DNA from: Photobacterium aquae
Lineage (GTDB): Bacteria > Pseudomonadota > Gammaproteobacteria > Enterobacterales > Vibrionaceae
Direction of reading: 5' to 3'
Assembly (NCBI RefSeq): GCF_001029445.1
Contig: NZ_LDOT01000020.1
Span: 62,001 to 126,000 of the forward strand
DNA length: 64,000 bases
Each line of letters opens with the position of its first letter. The first letter of the stretch is position 1. Shown here piece after piece: positions 9,004 to 17,983 of the stretch. The position numbers were made by a program, and so were the translations under genes. Below the pieces are notes generated by a model. The model was given only the letters and a program-made list of their open reading frames with translations, searched no databases and was not told where the DNA came from.

Positions 9004-10035
9004 TTATTCCGCGACTTTCCAACGCATAGTTTCCCCTGCGCGGATAGGGACGACAACATCATTGCCGAAACTCATTGTCTCGGGAACCGACCACTCTTCT
9101 TTTGCTAGGGTAATGGTGTCGGTATTGGCTGGCAGGCCGTAGAAGGCAGGGCCGTTGAGGCTGGCAAAGGCTTCTAGTTGGTCGAGTGCGCCTGCCTGCT
9201 CGAAGACTTCGGCATACAGTTCGATGGCTGCGTGGGCAGTGTACGAACCGGCACAGCCGCAAGCAGATTCTTTACGGCCTTGGGCGTGTGGTGCTGAATC
9301 GGTGCCAAGGAAGAATTTCGGGTTGCCGCTGGTTGCTGCTTCTACCAGCGCATGCTGGTGGATATTGCGCTTTAGGATTGGCAGGCAGTAAAAATGCGGG
9401 CGGATACCGCCAACCAGCATGTGGTTGCGGTTGAACATCAGGTGGTGAGCCGTGATGGTTGCCGCCACGTTCGGTCCGGCATGTTTGACGAACTCGACGG
9501 CTTCTCGAGTAGTGATGTGCTCAACCACAATTTTGAGGTTTGGCATTTTTTCCACGATTGGGCCGAGTACGGTATCGAGGAAGGTTTTTTCACGGTCGAA
9601 GATGTCGACGTTGTGGGTTGTCACCTCGCCGTGGATCAGCAATAACATACCGACTTCTTGCATGGTTTCCAAAACAGGGATCAGTTTGTCGATATCGGTG
9701 ACACCGGAATCGGAATTGGTGGTGGCTCCGGCAGGGTAGAGCTTGGCAGCGTAGACATGGCCGGTGGCTTTGGCCTTGCGGATTTCGTCAGAAGTGGTGT
9801 TGTCGGTGAGGTAAAGGGTCATGAGGGGAGAGAAATGGGCTTGGGGCTGTTCGGCAAGAATTCGATCGCGGTAGGCCAGGGCTGCATCGGTTGTGGTCAC
9901 CGGCGGGACAAGGTTTGGCATGATAATAGCGCGTCCCATATAGCGGCTAATATCGCGAACCGTGTCATTAAGCACGTCGCCATCACGTAGATGGGTGTGC
10001 CAATCATCCGGGCGCGTGATCGTCAATGTCGTCAT
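9004..10035 (-). CDS. pyrC: Dihydroorotase
   Basis: Zinc enzyme of pyrimidine biosynthesis that cyclises N-carbamoyl-aspartate to dihydroorotate in the cytoplasm. The metal-binding signature [10 protein letters not shown] is at the N terminus, the loop [10 protein letters not shown] and zinc ligands around [15 protein letters not shown] follow, and the catalytic motif GTDSAPHA is near residue 245. I place the start at the ATG at 10035 (MTTLTI...; 343 residues) because GGAGGG lies 7 bases upstream; the upstream in-frame ATG at 10050 overlaps that ribosome-binding site. Monocistronic, with its own upstream region of about 200 bases. Confidence 0.96.
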   Translation of the reverse strand: MTTLTITRPDDWHTHLRDGDVLNDTVRDISRYMGRAIIMPNLVPPVTTTDAALAYRDRILAEQPQAHFSPLMTLYLTDNTTSDEIRKAKATGHVYAAKLYPAGATTNSDSGVTDIDKLIPVLETMQEVGMLLLIHGEVTTHNVDIFDREKTFLDTVLGPIVEKMPNLKIVVEHITTREAVEFVKHAGPNVAATITAHHLMFNRNHMLVGGIRPHFYCLPILKRNIHQHALVEAATSGNPKFFLGTDSAPHAQGRKESACGCAGSYTAHAAIELYAEVFEQAGALDQLEAFASLNGPAFYGLPANTDTITLAKEEWSVPETMSFGNDVVVPIRAGETMRWKVAE

Positions 10036-10200
10036 AGTACTTCCCTCCAAAAAAATCGACCGATTCTAAATCCTTCGCGATAGCCTTGTAAAGGTGGATA
10101 TGCATGGTTGTGAACTATCTGATTATTAAAATGCCAATCGTTTGCCTCTTGTTGGCCGTAACGCGCTGATCATTGTCATTTTTGTCGGGTAGGGAGTCAC

Positions 10201-10223
10201 TGCCGGACGACTGGCGTCCGGCA
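10201..10223 (-). terminator. Hairpin after the chemoreceptor gene
   Basis: A perfect 9-bp stem TGCCGGACG/CGTCCGGCA with a five-base loop lies 20 bases beyond the chemoreceptor stop codon on the minus strand. There is no clear T tract, so it may end transcription weakly or only protect the mRNA 3' end. Confidence 0.55.
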
Positions 10224-10242
10224 GGATGGTGAGAGAGGCGGG

Positions 10243-12246
10243 CTATAGCTTGAATTGTTGCACGAGGTCGTTTTGCTGCTGGGCAAGGGTATCGAGCTTG
10301 GTGCTCGCGTCTGATACTTCCTCCATTGCCGCGTAGTTGGTATCGGCGATGTGGCTGATATCTTCCAAGGTCCGGGCTATTTCGGTGGTGGTGCTGCGCT
10401 GTTCCTCGGCGGCTTGAGCAATTTGGGTGCTCATTTGGCTGATATCAAGAATGATGGCCTGAATCTCTTCCATCGCGCTGTTGGCATCGGAGGCAAGGGC
10501 AACGCTGTTTTCCATTTCGGTGACGCAGGTTTGCATGACCGCCACCGCTTGGCCTGAGCGTGACTGAAGGCTCTGGATCATCTCTTCGATTTCGCTGGTG
10601 GAGTCGGTGGTACGCTTGGCGAGGATCCGAACTTCGTCGGCGACAACGGCAAAGCCACGTCCCTGATCGCCCGCCCGTGCAGCCTCGATGGCGGCATTGA
10701 GGGCCAGCAGGTTGGTTTGGTCGGCGATATTGCGGATCACATCCAGAATAGAGCCGATGTTACTGCTCATGCTCTGGAGGTTGGAGACCGCCTGCACCGA
10801 CTCGTCGAGGCGCTCGGCAAGCTGGTGAGTGGTGTTGATATTGCGGCTCATCACCTCGCGCCCGGTATTGGATGCCTTTTCGACGTTCTGTACCCGGGCC
10901 ATAGTGTGCTGGGCGCTGTTGGACACATCCGTGACCGATTGTTCCATTTCGGTCATTGCCGTTGCCACTGAGGCGGTTTGCTGGCGCTGTTCATTGAGCC
11001 GCTGCTTGGCTTGGCTGGTGGTGGTATGGTTCTCCGCAGCCACCGACGTCAGCCCTTGCGAGGCTTCGCTCAGTTTGCCGAGGATTTCCTGAAGCTTGTC
11101 GGCGAGGGTGTTGATATCAACGGCAAGGGTATTGAACTCGCTGAATTTGCTGCTCGGGCTACGTTGGGTCATGTCGCCACGGGCAAGAGATTCAAGGGTT
11201 TTTAGTACGGCATTGAGGGGGTTGCGCACGCTACGAGACAGGTTCCAGCCAATGGCCAGCGCGAACAAGATGGCGACGGAGCCCATCATAATCGCGTTGT
11301 TGAGGCCACGCTGGTAGGTATTGTCCGCGGTGACGATTGCCTGGTTCATAAGCTGGTTGGCCTGATCGTTGAAGCTGTTGAGGTGCTTGGTGGCCTCGTC
11401 GATCTCACGGGCAAGGGTGGTGATGTTCTGGTAGAGCTTATTGCGGGCCGATATGTAACGGGCATGGTTGTCGAGCACGCCGCCGCTTTTGCCGATGTCA
11501 CGCGAATACTGCTCGATGGTCTCTGCGAAGACGGATTTGAGTTGCGGCATCATCGCGCTCAGGCTGCGGTATGCGTTGTTGAGGTGGTTGACGTAACGTT
11601 TGTTGTCGCGCACGGCTTTGTCGATGATCGCCATGTCTTCGGTTGCCAGCGCATCGGAGGTAATGGCCTCGGTTTGCTCGAGTTTGATGAAGTAGTTCTT
11701 GGCGATCATTTTGACCGAGATGCTGTCTTGCTCGTTGACGAAGTTCTTCATCTTCCCGTCGAGCTCGCCGTGGAGCTTCTGGAAACGTCGGGTGGCTTTC
11801 TGGCGCTCGGCTTGAGCTTCGAGCTGGTTGCGGTAGTTGGTCATCGCCTGTTCGGCCTCGGCGAAATACCGTTGCTCAAGGGCTTTGAGGGCGGCAAGCT
11901 GGCTGGTGAGGTTGGCGTTCCCCTCACTGGCGGTGATAAGGCGTTCGAGAGCTTGGTTGAATTCCACTTGGGATTGGGCGAATTGGTTGGTGTAGGCCCG
12001 CATCCGTTCAGGGTTTTGGCTGGTCAGATAGTCTTTGAAGACTTTGTCTGCAGCCAATAGCTTGACGCTGGTTTGGTTGGAAAGCGAAACCAACGGCAGC
12101 GCTCGGGCTGTGACTTCCTGAAGTTGTTGGTGGATGGTACTCGTCCCGTTTAGCGTGATAGCTAGCGTGGTAACGAAGAGCATTAAGAGTATGGCAAAAC
12201 CTATGTACATACGGCGTATGACAGAGGGTTTCTTTGTTGTCTTCAT
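10243..12246 (-). CDS. Methyl-accepting chemotaxis protein
   Basis: Transmembrane chemoreceptor, 667 residues. TM1 is at about residues 13-31, a periplasmic helical sensor region covers about 32-315, TM2 is near 316-336 ([15 protein letters not shown]), a HAMP linker follows to about 390, and the rest is the cytoplasmic signalling hairpin. The tip motif [18 protein letters not shown] is at about residues 510-530 and would contact CheA and CheW. The long helical periplasmic part resembles a four-helix-bundle or helical bimodular sensor; the ligand cannot be predicted. The C terminus lacks the CheR-tethering pentapeptide of Tsr/Tar. It stands alone and diverges from hinT. Confidence 0.93.
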   Translation of the reverse strand: MKTTKKPSVIRRMYIGFAILLMLFVTTLAITLNGTSTIHQQLQEVTARALPLVSLSNQTSVKLLAADKVFKDYLTSQNPERMRAYTNQFAQSQVEFNQALERLITASEGNANLTSQLAALKALEQRYFAEAEQAMTNYRNQLEAQAERQKATRRFQKLHGELDGKMKNFVNEQDSISVKMIAKNYFIKLEQTEAITSDALATEDMAIIDKAVRDNKRYVNHLNNAYRSLSAMMPQLKSVFAETIEQYSRDIGKSGGVLDNHARYISARNKLYQNITTLAREIDEATKHLNSFNDQANQLMNQAIVTADNTYQRGLNNAIMMGSVAILFALAIGWNLSRSVRNPLNAVLKTLESLARGDMTQRSPSSKFSEFNTLAVDINTLADKLQEILGKLSEASQGLTSVAAENHTTTSQAKQRLNEQRQQTASVATAMTEMEQSVTDVSNSAQHTMARVQNVEKASNTGREVMSRNINTTHQLAERLDESVQAVSNLQSMSSNIGSILDVIRNIADQTNLLALNAAIEAARAGDQGRGFAVVADEVRILAKRTTDSTSEIEEMIQSLQSRSGQAVAVMQTCVTEMENSVALASDANSAMEEIQAIILDISQMSTQIAQAAEEQRSTTTEIARTLEDISHIADTNYAAMEEVSDASTKLDTLAQQQNDLVQQFKL

Positions 12247-12589
12247 ATTGTCCCTAAAAAATAATGCCAGTAAGCGACAGCGAACTTACTCAAAAATGTA
12301 AAATACGAAGATATTGTAATGTAGTGCCTTCGTATAAATCGTGATACTCAGTCCACGGCAAGTCCTTGGTTTGCCAAAGATTGGGCATAACTGACACAAT
12401 TTATAAAATAGTCAGTTACAACGATAATAACGGAAATAATCCCCCGCATTCTTTGAGCTCTGCATCAAAAAATGGCGCTGAAATTGAAAATGGGGTGGAA
12501 AAATCATTTCAAACAGTGTTCAATATTGTCATGTGGGATTTTGTCGAGCATACTGCTGTTGAATCAAATAATGATAAATGGAGTATGAC
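12247..12589. other. Divergent promoter region between chemoreceptor and hinT
   Basis: A 343-base gap that must hold both promoters. It contains an inverted repeat, ATACGAAG (12303-12310) and CTTCGTAT (12328-12335), 57-89 bases upstream of the chemoreceptor start, which could be an operator or a leader hairpin. I find no sigma-28 or sigma-54 consensus that I would defend. Confidence 0.45.
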
Positions 12590-12940
12590 ATGGCCGAAGA
12601 AACCATTTTCAGCAAAATTATTCGCAAGGAAATTCCGGCTGACGTGGTGTACCAAGACGACTTGGTGACAGCGTTCCGTGATATTAACCCTCGTGCGCCA
12701 AGCCACATTTTAATCATTCCTAACAAGCTTCTGCCTACAGTGAATGATGTGAAAGAAGAAGACGAGCTGATGATGGGCCGCCTGTTTACCGTTGCGCGTA
12801 AGTTGGCTGAACAAGAAGGTATTGCCGAAGATGGCTACCGCCTGATTGTTAACTGTAATGCCTACGGTGGTCAGGAAGTGTACCATCTGCATATGCACCT
12901 TCTGGGTGGCCGTCCTCTGGGCCCAATGCTTGTAGGCTAA
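12590..12940 (+). CDS. hinT: HIT-family purine nucleoside phosphoramidase
   Basis: Small cytoplasmic hydrolase of the histidine-triad family, which cleaves adenosine phosphoramidates and aminoacyl-adenylates. The 116-residue product has the C-terminal signature [11 protein letters not shown] (HxHxH) and the family N terminus [20 protein letters not shown] use the ATG at 12590 rather than the one at 12578 because GGAG at 12579-12582 is well spaced for it. It is the first gene of the hinT-ycfL-lpoB-thiK neighbourhood known from enterobacteria, but a terminator-like hairpin separates it from the following lipoprotein genes. Confidence 0.95.
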   Translation: MAEETIFSKIIRKEIPADVVYQDDLVTAFRDINPRAPSHILIIPNKLLPTVNDVKEEDELMMGRLFTVARKLAEQEGIAEDGYRLIVNCNAYGGQEVYHLHMHLLGGRPLGPMLVG

Positions 12941-13005
12941 TGCTTAGCCGCTGGTATCGGAAAAGCGTATAACGCGGTACCAGTAAGGAACTTCAAGCTG
13001 AAGAT

Positions 13006-13076
13006 AAAGTCTGAGTGGCAGGTAATGGCGTGGCGGGATACCCCCTAGACGCTCTATCAGTACTCAGACTTTTTAT
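13006..13076 (+). terminator. Long-stem terminator or attenuator upstream of the lipoprotein operon
   Basis: An 11-bp perfect stem AAAGTCTGAGT (13006-13016) with ACTCAGACTTT (13062-13072) encloses 45 bases with further weak pairing and is followed by TTTTTATT. It ends only a few bases before the ribosome-binding site AAGGTG of the next gene. It may simply terminate hinT, or it may be a leader structure controlling the lipoprotein operon. Confidence 0.6.
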
Positions 13077-13092
13077 TAAGGTGAAAACAAAA

Positions 13093-14478
13093 ATGTTGAA
13101 GTATGCTGCCATTGCGGTGCTTTCTTTGAGCATGACAGCGTGTGCCAACCTGTCGGCTCAGAATTTGTTCAGTCATTACAGCGCCGCTAATGAGCAGGCG
13201 TATCAGGCAATGCAGCAAGGCCATTATCAACAGGCTTTGGCGGCATTACCTGATGCGCCCGCGGGCGATATCCTCGATGGTATGGAGCGGGGCCGGGTAG
13301 GCTTTGTTGCTGGCGCTTATCCCCTGAGTTTTTCTTCATTGCAGCACGCCGACAACGCGGTTAAAGCGCAACAGCAGGCGGCTGAGTATCAGGTGTCTGA
13401 AGGGCTCAACCAAGCCGGCTCCTTGCTGACCAACGATAACATGATCACCTACAAGCCCGCCGATTATGAGCTGGGTTTCCTTCATCTTTACCTGGCTCTG
13501 AATTATATCCAGCAGCGCGATCTAGAAGGGGCGCTGGTGGAGGTTCGCCGTGCCAATCAGGTTCAAATGGCTGCCCGCAAAGAGCGGCAGGCCGCACTCG
13601 AAAAAGCCGAGCAGACGGCACAATCCAACGGCCTTAGCCAGAACCTCGGCGCAGTGCTGGCGCGTTACCCACAGGTGGGTGACATGCTGGGCAATGTTCA
13701 GAATGGGTATTTGTTCTATCTATCTGGCTTGCTCTATGAGGCGAACGGTGATTTGAACAACGCGTATATTGACTATACTCGCGCGTTGGCCGTTGCGCCT
13801 AACAACCGCTATGTCGCCCAGAGCGTGCTGCGCTTGGCCACCCGATTGGATATGGTCGATGATCTGCCATCGCTGAAAGCTCGTTATGGCCGTTACCAGC
13901 CATTGCCTCGGGGCCAAGGCCGAGTGGTCGTGCTTGATGAGCAAGGTGTCGTCATGGCGCTTGATGGCTGGCGATTACCGCTATGGCTGCCGAGCAGCCA
14001 AGGCTATGGGGCTATGTACAATCTGGCTTTGCCTTACTACCCTCAGACCGCGCTTCCGGCCTACTCATCATTGCGTCTGGGCAACCAAGCACTTGCTGAG
14101 CAGCCATTGGCGAATATCAACGGGATGGCGCAATATAGTTTGCATGAAGCGTTGCCGACACTGGTTGTGAGGCAGATGCTTCGCGCGGTTGCCAAGAACG
14201 AAGTACGCAGGGCCTCCGCCCAGCAGGGGGATGATCTCGGCAATGCGCTGGCGAATATTTTTAACACTTTGACAGAACAACCGGATACACGCAGTTGGCA
14301 AACACTGCCTGCTGCGGTGGGGCTTGCCCAGCAGGATGTCGCTGCCGGGCAGTATACGCTTGACTGGAACGGCCATCAGGTAGCAGTACCTGTGAAGTCT
14401 GGCCGGACAACATTGGTATGGGTATCTCGGCAGGGAAGTGCGCTAACGGGATGGTCAGTATTATTGGGAGATAATTGA
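13093..14478 (+). CDS. COG3014-type outer-membrane lipoprotein with TPR-like repeats
   Basis: A predicted lipoprotein of 461 residues, function not established. I place the start at 13093 (MLKYAAIAVLSLSMTAC), which gives a signal peptide with lipobox Cys17 and has AAGGTG about 9 bases upstream; the longer frame from 13015 runs through the terminator hairpin. The N-terminal half has tetratricopeptide-like helices (YQAMQQGHYQQALAALP; GALVEVRRANQVQ; AYIDYTRALAVAPNN), and the C-terminal half is unlike anything I recognise. It overlaps ycfL by one base (TGATG) and sits just before lpoB, so a role in envelope or peptidoglycan maintenance is a reasonable inference. Confidence 0.75.
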   Translation: MLKYAAIAVLSLSMTACANLSAQNLFSHYSAANEQAYQAMQQGHYQQALAALPDAPAGDILDGMERGRVGFVAGAYPLSFSSLQHADNAVKAQQQAAEYQVSEGLNQAGSLLTNDNMITYKPADYELGFLHLYLALNYIQQRDLEGALVEVRRANQVQMAARKERQAALEKAEQTAQSNGLSQNLGAVLARYPQVGDMLGNVQNGYLFYLSGLLYEANGDLNNAYIDYTRALAVAPNNRYVAQSVLRLATRLDMVDDLPSLKARYGRYQPLPRGQGRVVVLDEQGVVMALDGWRLPLWLPSSQGYGAMYNLALPYYPQTALPAYSSLRLGNQALAEQPLANINGMAQYSLHEALPTLVVRQMLRAVAKNEVRRASAQQGDDLGNALANIFNTLTEQPDTRSWQTLPAAVGLAQQDVAAGQYTLDWNGHQVAVPVKSGRTTLVWVSRQGSALTGWSVLLGDN

Positions 14479-14864
14479 TGAGATTTTTACTTGTGTTGGC
14501 CGTAGTGATGGGGCTGGTTGGCTGTTCAGCGACAACATCCGGCATCAGCATTGAAAGCAGCAACCAAAGTGTGGTGATTGGCAATCCGGATTTGGCGAGG
14601 CGCCTTACTATCGAGCAGGCCGCAGTAAGCTCGGTGAATGGTCTGCTCAAGGCTTCGGTGCCGGTATCCAGTTCCACCGACAGTGACTTGAAGCTGCAAT
14701 ACCGTTTCTATTGGTATGACGCCCAAGGGTTAGAAGTGAGTGGCAGTGATAGCCCGTGGCGACAGGTTGTCTTGCATGGCAAGGATCGTATGACTTTGCA
14801 AGCCGTAGCCCGCCAGTCCAAGGCGACCCAATACCGTATTTATATCCGCAAGGCCGACTACTAA
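14478..14864 (+). CDS. ycfL: YcfL-family lipoprotein (DUF1425)
   Basis: A 128-residue predicted lipoprotein: signal peptide MRFLLVLAVVMGLVGC with lipobox Cys16. The body matches the YcfL/DUF1425 pattern of one immunoglobulin-like beta domain (LKLQYRFYWYDAQGLEV, then SPWRQVVLHGKDRMTLQAVA). The ATG at 14478 overlaps the preceding stop as TGATG and has GGGAG 7 bases upstream; the in-frame TTG one codon earlier is not needed. Its position between the COG3014 gene and lpoB is the usual one for ycfL. Function unknown. Confidence 0.85.
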   Translation: MRFLLVLAVVMGLVGCSATTSGISIESSNQSVVIGNPDLARRLTIEQAAVSSVNGLLKASVPVSSSTDSDLKLQYRFYWYDAQGLEVSGSDSPWRQVVLHGKDRMTLQAVARQSKATQYRIYIRKADY

Positions 14865-14949
14865 TAAGCGGCACCGGTTTCGAACAACTGAATGTTAGGG
14901 GAATGACGAGGTGGTAAGGCTGCCGAGTCGTAAGTGTATAGGTATGAAA

Positions 14950-15543
14950 ATGAAGAAAAGTGTAATTGCCTTGATGGGCGTAGTGGCCCTGCTTGGCGGG
15001 TGTGCCCAGAAAGTGAGTTATGGCGATGCCCAAGAAGTCGAAACAACGACCATCGAATTCGGTTCGACCGATCTACAGAAGATCGCCGAGGAGATGACCG
15101 ACAGCATGCTCTCTTCCGGCTCGGTTGCCTATATTACCGGTAACAACAAGCGCCCGATCATCATGGTCGACAGCATCAAGAACAAGACCAGCGAGCACAT
15201 TGACACTGAGTCAATCACCGATTCGGTCAGCACCCGTTTGCTTAATTCGGGCAAGTTCCGCTTTGTGGATATGACCCGCGTCGAGTCTGTGCGCAAGCAG
15301 CTTAACTTCCAAAACAACGACGAGTTGGTGAACAAAAGCACAGCTATCCAGTTCGGCAAAATGGTCGGTGCCGAGTACATGCTGTACGGCAACTTGTCGA
15401 GCATTGTGAAAAACGCAGGCAGCGACAAAGACGTTTACTACAAGATGACCATGCGCTTGATGGATTTGGAAACGGGCCTTATCGAGTGGGCTGACGAAAC
15501 GGAAATCCGCAAGCAAGAATCAAAAAGCCTACTTGGCTGGTAA
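14950..15543 (+). CDS. lpoB: Penicillin-binding protein activator LpoB
   Basis: Outer-membrane lipoprotein that reaches through the periplasm to activate the peptidoglycan synthase PBP1B. The 197-residue product has lipobox LLGGC with Cys18, then a short linker and the compact LpoB domain (YITGNNKRPIIMVDSIKN; FRFVDMTRVESVRKQL; AEYMLYGNLSS). It is shorter than the E. coli protein because the Pro/Gln-rich linker is reduced. Two ATGs lie two codons apart; the second (14950) has AGG at a 7-base spacing and is preferred over 14944. Upstream are ycfL and downstream thiK, as in enterobacteria. Confidence 0.9.
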   Translation: MKKSVIALMGVVALLGGCAQKVSYGDAQEVETTTIEFGSTDLQKIAEEMTDSMLSSGSVAYITGNNKRPIIMVDSIKNKTSEHIDTESITDSVSTRLLNSGKFRFVDMTRVESVRKQLNFQNNDELVNKSTAIQFGKMVGAEYMLYGNLSSIVKNAGSDKDVYYKMTMRLMDLETGLIEWADETEIRKQESKSLLGW

Positions 15544-15575
15544 TTGGTAGTAGCTGATAGGCAGGCGATTTTCCC

Positions 15576-16445
15576 ATGAAAAAGAACAACTCGGCTGGCT
15601 GGGCAGAAAGCCCCGTGGCCCTGATTTCACTGCTGGGGGAGCGCCTGCCATCAGTACATGTCTTGCAGGCAACACCGCTGCATGGTGGCCTGAGTAACCG
15701 TTGTTACCGCATTCAGGCCGAACATGCCGGCCAACCACTTCACCTTGTGTGGCGACCCAACTCTCCGGCGAGCGAGGCGTTTGGGGTATCTCGCCAGCAC
15801 GAGGCTGCAATACTGTCACAGCTTGAGTCCACATCGCCCTTGTTGGCCCCTGCGTTGTTTGTCGCTTTGCCCGAAGGCATTTTGGTGGAGTGGGTAGAAG
15901 GGGAGATGGCTGACGATCAGCTCGATACCGCTTCGTTGTTATCCTTGCAGGTTGCGGTACATCGCCTGCCGCCGCCATCATGGCGGTTGGACTGCCGCGA
16001 ACGAGGCGTGCATTACTGGCAAGCCTTAGCTTCAGAGCTCAAGGACGTCACATTGCACCGCATTCACCACCGATTTCAAGCTGCGCCCACTCTGCAATGG
16101 TTCGGGGACACTTGCTGCCATCATGATCTCGGTCGTTACAATATTATCGTCGGCGATCCGCTGCGGGTGATTGATTGGGAGTACGCCAGCGCTGGTGATC
16201 CATCGCTGGATTTAACCATGACGATTGCCGCCAACGGGCTAGATCCCCACAACGCCGTGCTCCAGTATTGCCAAGCGGCAGGTATTGTCGCCCCTACGGA
16301 GATTAAGCACTGGCACCAAGCCGTTGCTTACTGGCAGCCGTGGTGTGAATACTTGGCCTTGCTCTGGTATCTGCTGGGCTGGCAGCATTGGCAGGAACCC
16401 ACTTACCTAGAACAAGCCGAAATCCTGAAACAGCGCTTGGCATGA
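15576..16445 (+). CDS. thiK: Thiamine kinase / aminoglycoside phosphotransferase-fold protein
   Basis: Small-molecule kinase of the APH/choline-kinase fold, 289 residues. The catalytic loop is CCHHDLGRYNIIV (residues about 185-197) and the metal-binding motif is VIDWEYA. The N-terminal lobe has the LHGGLSNRCYRI nucleotide-binding turn. Position directly after lpoB and ycfL matches E. coli thiK, which salvages thiamine by phosphorylation; sequence alone would also allow another choline-kinase-like substrate. It ends in a hairpin at 16449-16472. Confidence 0.78.
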   Translation: MKKNNSAGWAESPVALISLLGERLPSVHVLQATPLHGGLSNRCYRIQAEHAGQPLHLVWRPNSPASEAFGVSRQHEAAILSQLESTSPLLAPALFVALPEGILVEWVEGEMADDQLDTASLLSLQVAVHRLPPPSWRLDCRERGVHYWQALASELKDVTLHRIHHRFQAAPTLQWFGDTCCHHDLGRYNIIVGDPLRVIDWEYASAGDPSLDLTMTIAANGLDPHNAVLQYCQAAGIVAPTEIKHWHQAVAYWQPWCEYLALLWYLLGWQHWQEPTYLEQAEILKQRLA

Positions 16446-16448
16446 TGT

Positions 16449-16472
16449 GTCAGGTGCCGTGAGACACCTGAC
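16449..16472 (+). terminator. Hairpin after thiK
   Basis: A perfect 8-bp stem GTCAGGTG/CACCTGAC with an eight-base loop begins 4 bases after the thiK stop and is followed by GTTTAG. A related hairpin (TCAGGTGT/ACACCTGA) recurs at 19251-19276. Confidence 0.6.
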
Positions 16473-16515
16473 GTTTAGCGGGCTATCTAATGATATCCGA
16501 GGTTCTCTTCTCTAT

Positions 16516-17022
16516 TTAGATTTGTTCGCTTGGCTCTTTCCACATCAATGGGTCTGCAAAAGGACCTGATATGCTAGAGGTCGACTCACCTAATTCACTT
16601 AAGGTGCCGGGAGTTAGTTCTCGGGCGAACCAACATTCTACCGGTGCCTGAGTTTCAACGGGGAACCCGACTTTGTGAGGCGTGTTATACCTGTTGCTGT
16701 AATGCTTGGGATCACCCAATACAAAAATTGCATCAGCATTTAGTTGTTTCTCTGCCTCTTCCATGAGTCGGGTAGCGTAACCTTGTCCCTGATATTCGGG
16801 TAATACGGCCAGAGGGGCTAGGATGTAGCACTTCAGGTGTGGTGCGGCATCTATGGTGATAGGGGTATAGCATGCATGTGCTACGCCTTCATAGACGATA
16901 GAGAAACTGTTATCGGCTATCAGGTTATCCGCAAAATCGGCATATAGCTTTGCGTGCTGCTCAGTATAGTAGGCAGTTTCGGCTGCGAAGGCTTCGTATT
17001 GTATTTCGTGTGGCGTTTTCAT
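16516..17022 (-). CDS. GNAT-family N-acetyltransferase
   Basis: A 168-residue acetyltransferase of the GNAT superfamily. The acetyl-CoA-binding pyrophosphate loop is visible as LPEYQGQGYATRLMEEAE (residues about 78-95), preceded by the beta4 strand YILAPLAVL. The C-terminal part (FVLGDPKHYSNRYNTPHKVGFP) resembles YhbS-like members. The substrate is unknown. It overlaps the upstream TetR gene by four bases (ATGA), so the two are one operon and the acetyltransferase is probably under control of that repressor. Confidence 0.85.
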   Translation of the reverse strand: MKTPHEIQYEAFAAETAYYTEQHAKLYADFADNLIADNSFSIVYEGVAHACYTPITIDAAPHLKCYILAPLAVLPEYQGQGYATRLMEEAEKQLNADAIFVLGDPKHYSNRYNTPHKVGFPVETQAPVECWFARELTPGTLSELGESTSSISGPFADPLMWKEPSEQI

Positions 17023-17597
17023 TTTCGTTTTTCAAAACCTAAAAGTAATAAGTATTTGTTGATAAAACGATTTTTGATTGTCTCTATGGGGTAATCATTT
17101 TTGTAGAATACGTAATTCAAAGCGATACCATCAATTTCAGCTATCAACATATGGCTGTCGACAACCCCATTTGCTGTCGGTATTTCTTGTAAGATCGACT
17201 GGAATTGGTCCAACATCTTCTGATATCTGTCATCAATTAAATCTTTCAAGATAGCTCGCGTCGTCGGTTGACTGAGAAGTTGAAATTCAAATTGGTAAGA
17301 CAGGTGTCTTTCAGTCATAGCCATCGTCAGAAAGATCTGCTCCAGAAGGTTTACCAACCGTTCTAAAGCCGGTAGTCCTTCATTTTGCGGGGCAATATCG
17401 TTTTCAACTTCATTAATGACCTCCGCCATGTGGATAAACACGGCTCTTAGGAGTTCATCTTTATTACTAAAGTGATGGAAAACGGCGCCTTTTGATACTT
17501 CGGCATGCGTGCAAATTGATGAAATTGAAGTGTTTTCATAACCATGAGTTGCAAACAGTTCGATGGCTGACTGAATAATTTGGTTCTTTTTGCTCAT
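17019..17597 (-). CDS. TetR/AcrR-family transcriptional regulator
   Basis: A 192-residue one-component repressor. The N-terminal helix-turn-helix covers about residues 5-50 (IELFATHGYENTSISSIC, then AEVSKGAVFHHFSNKDELL); the rest is a helical ligand-binding domain of unknown specificity. I prefer the ATG at 17597 (MSKKNQIIQ) to the TTG at 17609, since the family usually begins a few residues before the first helix. A perfect 14-base palindrome lies 27 bases upstream and is a likely autoregulatory operator. It is co-transcribed with the downstream GNAT gene. Confidence 0.9.
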   Translation of the reverse strand: MSKKNQIIQSAIELFATHGYENTSISSICTHAEVSKGAVFHHFSNKDELLRAVFIHMAEVINEVENDIAPQNEGLPALERLVNLLEQIFLTMAMTERHLSYQFEFQLLSQPTTRAILKDLIDDRYQKMLDQFQSILQEIPTANGVVDSHMLIAEIDGIALNYVFYKNDYPIETIKNRFINKYLLLLGFEKRK

Positions 17598-17624
17598 AAG
17601 ACTTATCAATAACTAAGTTAACAA

Positions 17625-17638
17625 ACCGACCGGTCGGT
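17625..17638. promoter_or_regulatory. Likely TetR operator
   Basis: ACCGACCGGTCGGT is a perfect 14-base palindrome, 27 bases upstream of the TetR start codon. Palindromes of this type are classical targets of AcrR/NemR-like TetR repressors. Confidence 0.75.
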
Positions 17639-17983
17639 ATGTAATGTACATAAAGCGACCTCTGTTTACAAGTTTGCTCTCCATTTGTTCAGTTAAGCCA
17701 GGCTGCTAGGGCTGTTCTCTCTGTAATGTAGGGGGAGGTGGCAACAAACACTCGCCCTCCAGCTCTCTTACAAACCCCCCTGAAATCATCACAAACGTTC
17801 AATCGTGTTTATAGCTACACCTGTTTCAGTATCTGATAGGTTTTTTCATCAAAATGGTCATATATGGTATCGGGCTGTAATACATAGAGCGAAATTACGA
17901 TGATAAAAAAATAACTATGTGAAAGAGGGTCAGTGAGGATATATTTCAGATATTACTATTTTTGTTTAAGTAAGAAGTTAAGA
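17639..17983. other. Intergenic region before the LRR gene
   Basis: About 345 bases with no credible gene. It contains one copy (17708-17725) of an 18-base sequence repeated after the LRR gene at 19283-19300, and a C-rich run near 17755-17782. Confidence 0.5.
17708..17725 (+). repeat. Direct repeat, left copy, flanking the LRR gene
   Basis: AGGGCTGTTCTCTCTGTA recurs at 19283-19300 with a single mismatch. The two copies bracket the LRR gene at a distance of about 1.57 kb. Confidence 0.7.

Noticed and set aside
11383..12060. 225-codon plus-strand frame inside the chemoreceptor gene
   Set aside because: Shadow of the receptor's helical sensor region; Val/Gly/Leu-rich with no start signal.
12366..12668. 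100-codon plus-strand frame overlapping hinT
   Set aside because: Its end overlaps the well-supported hinT start out of frame, and its sequence is not protein-like.
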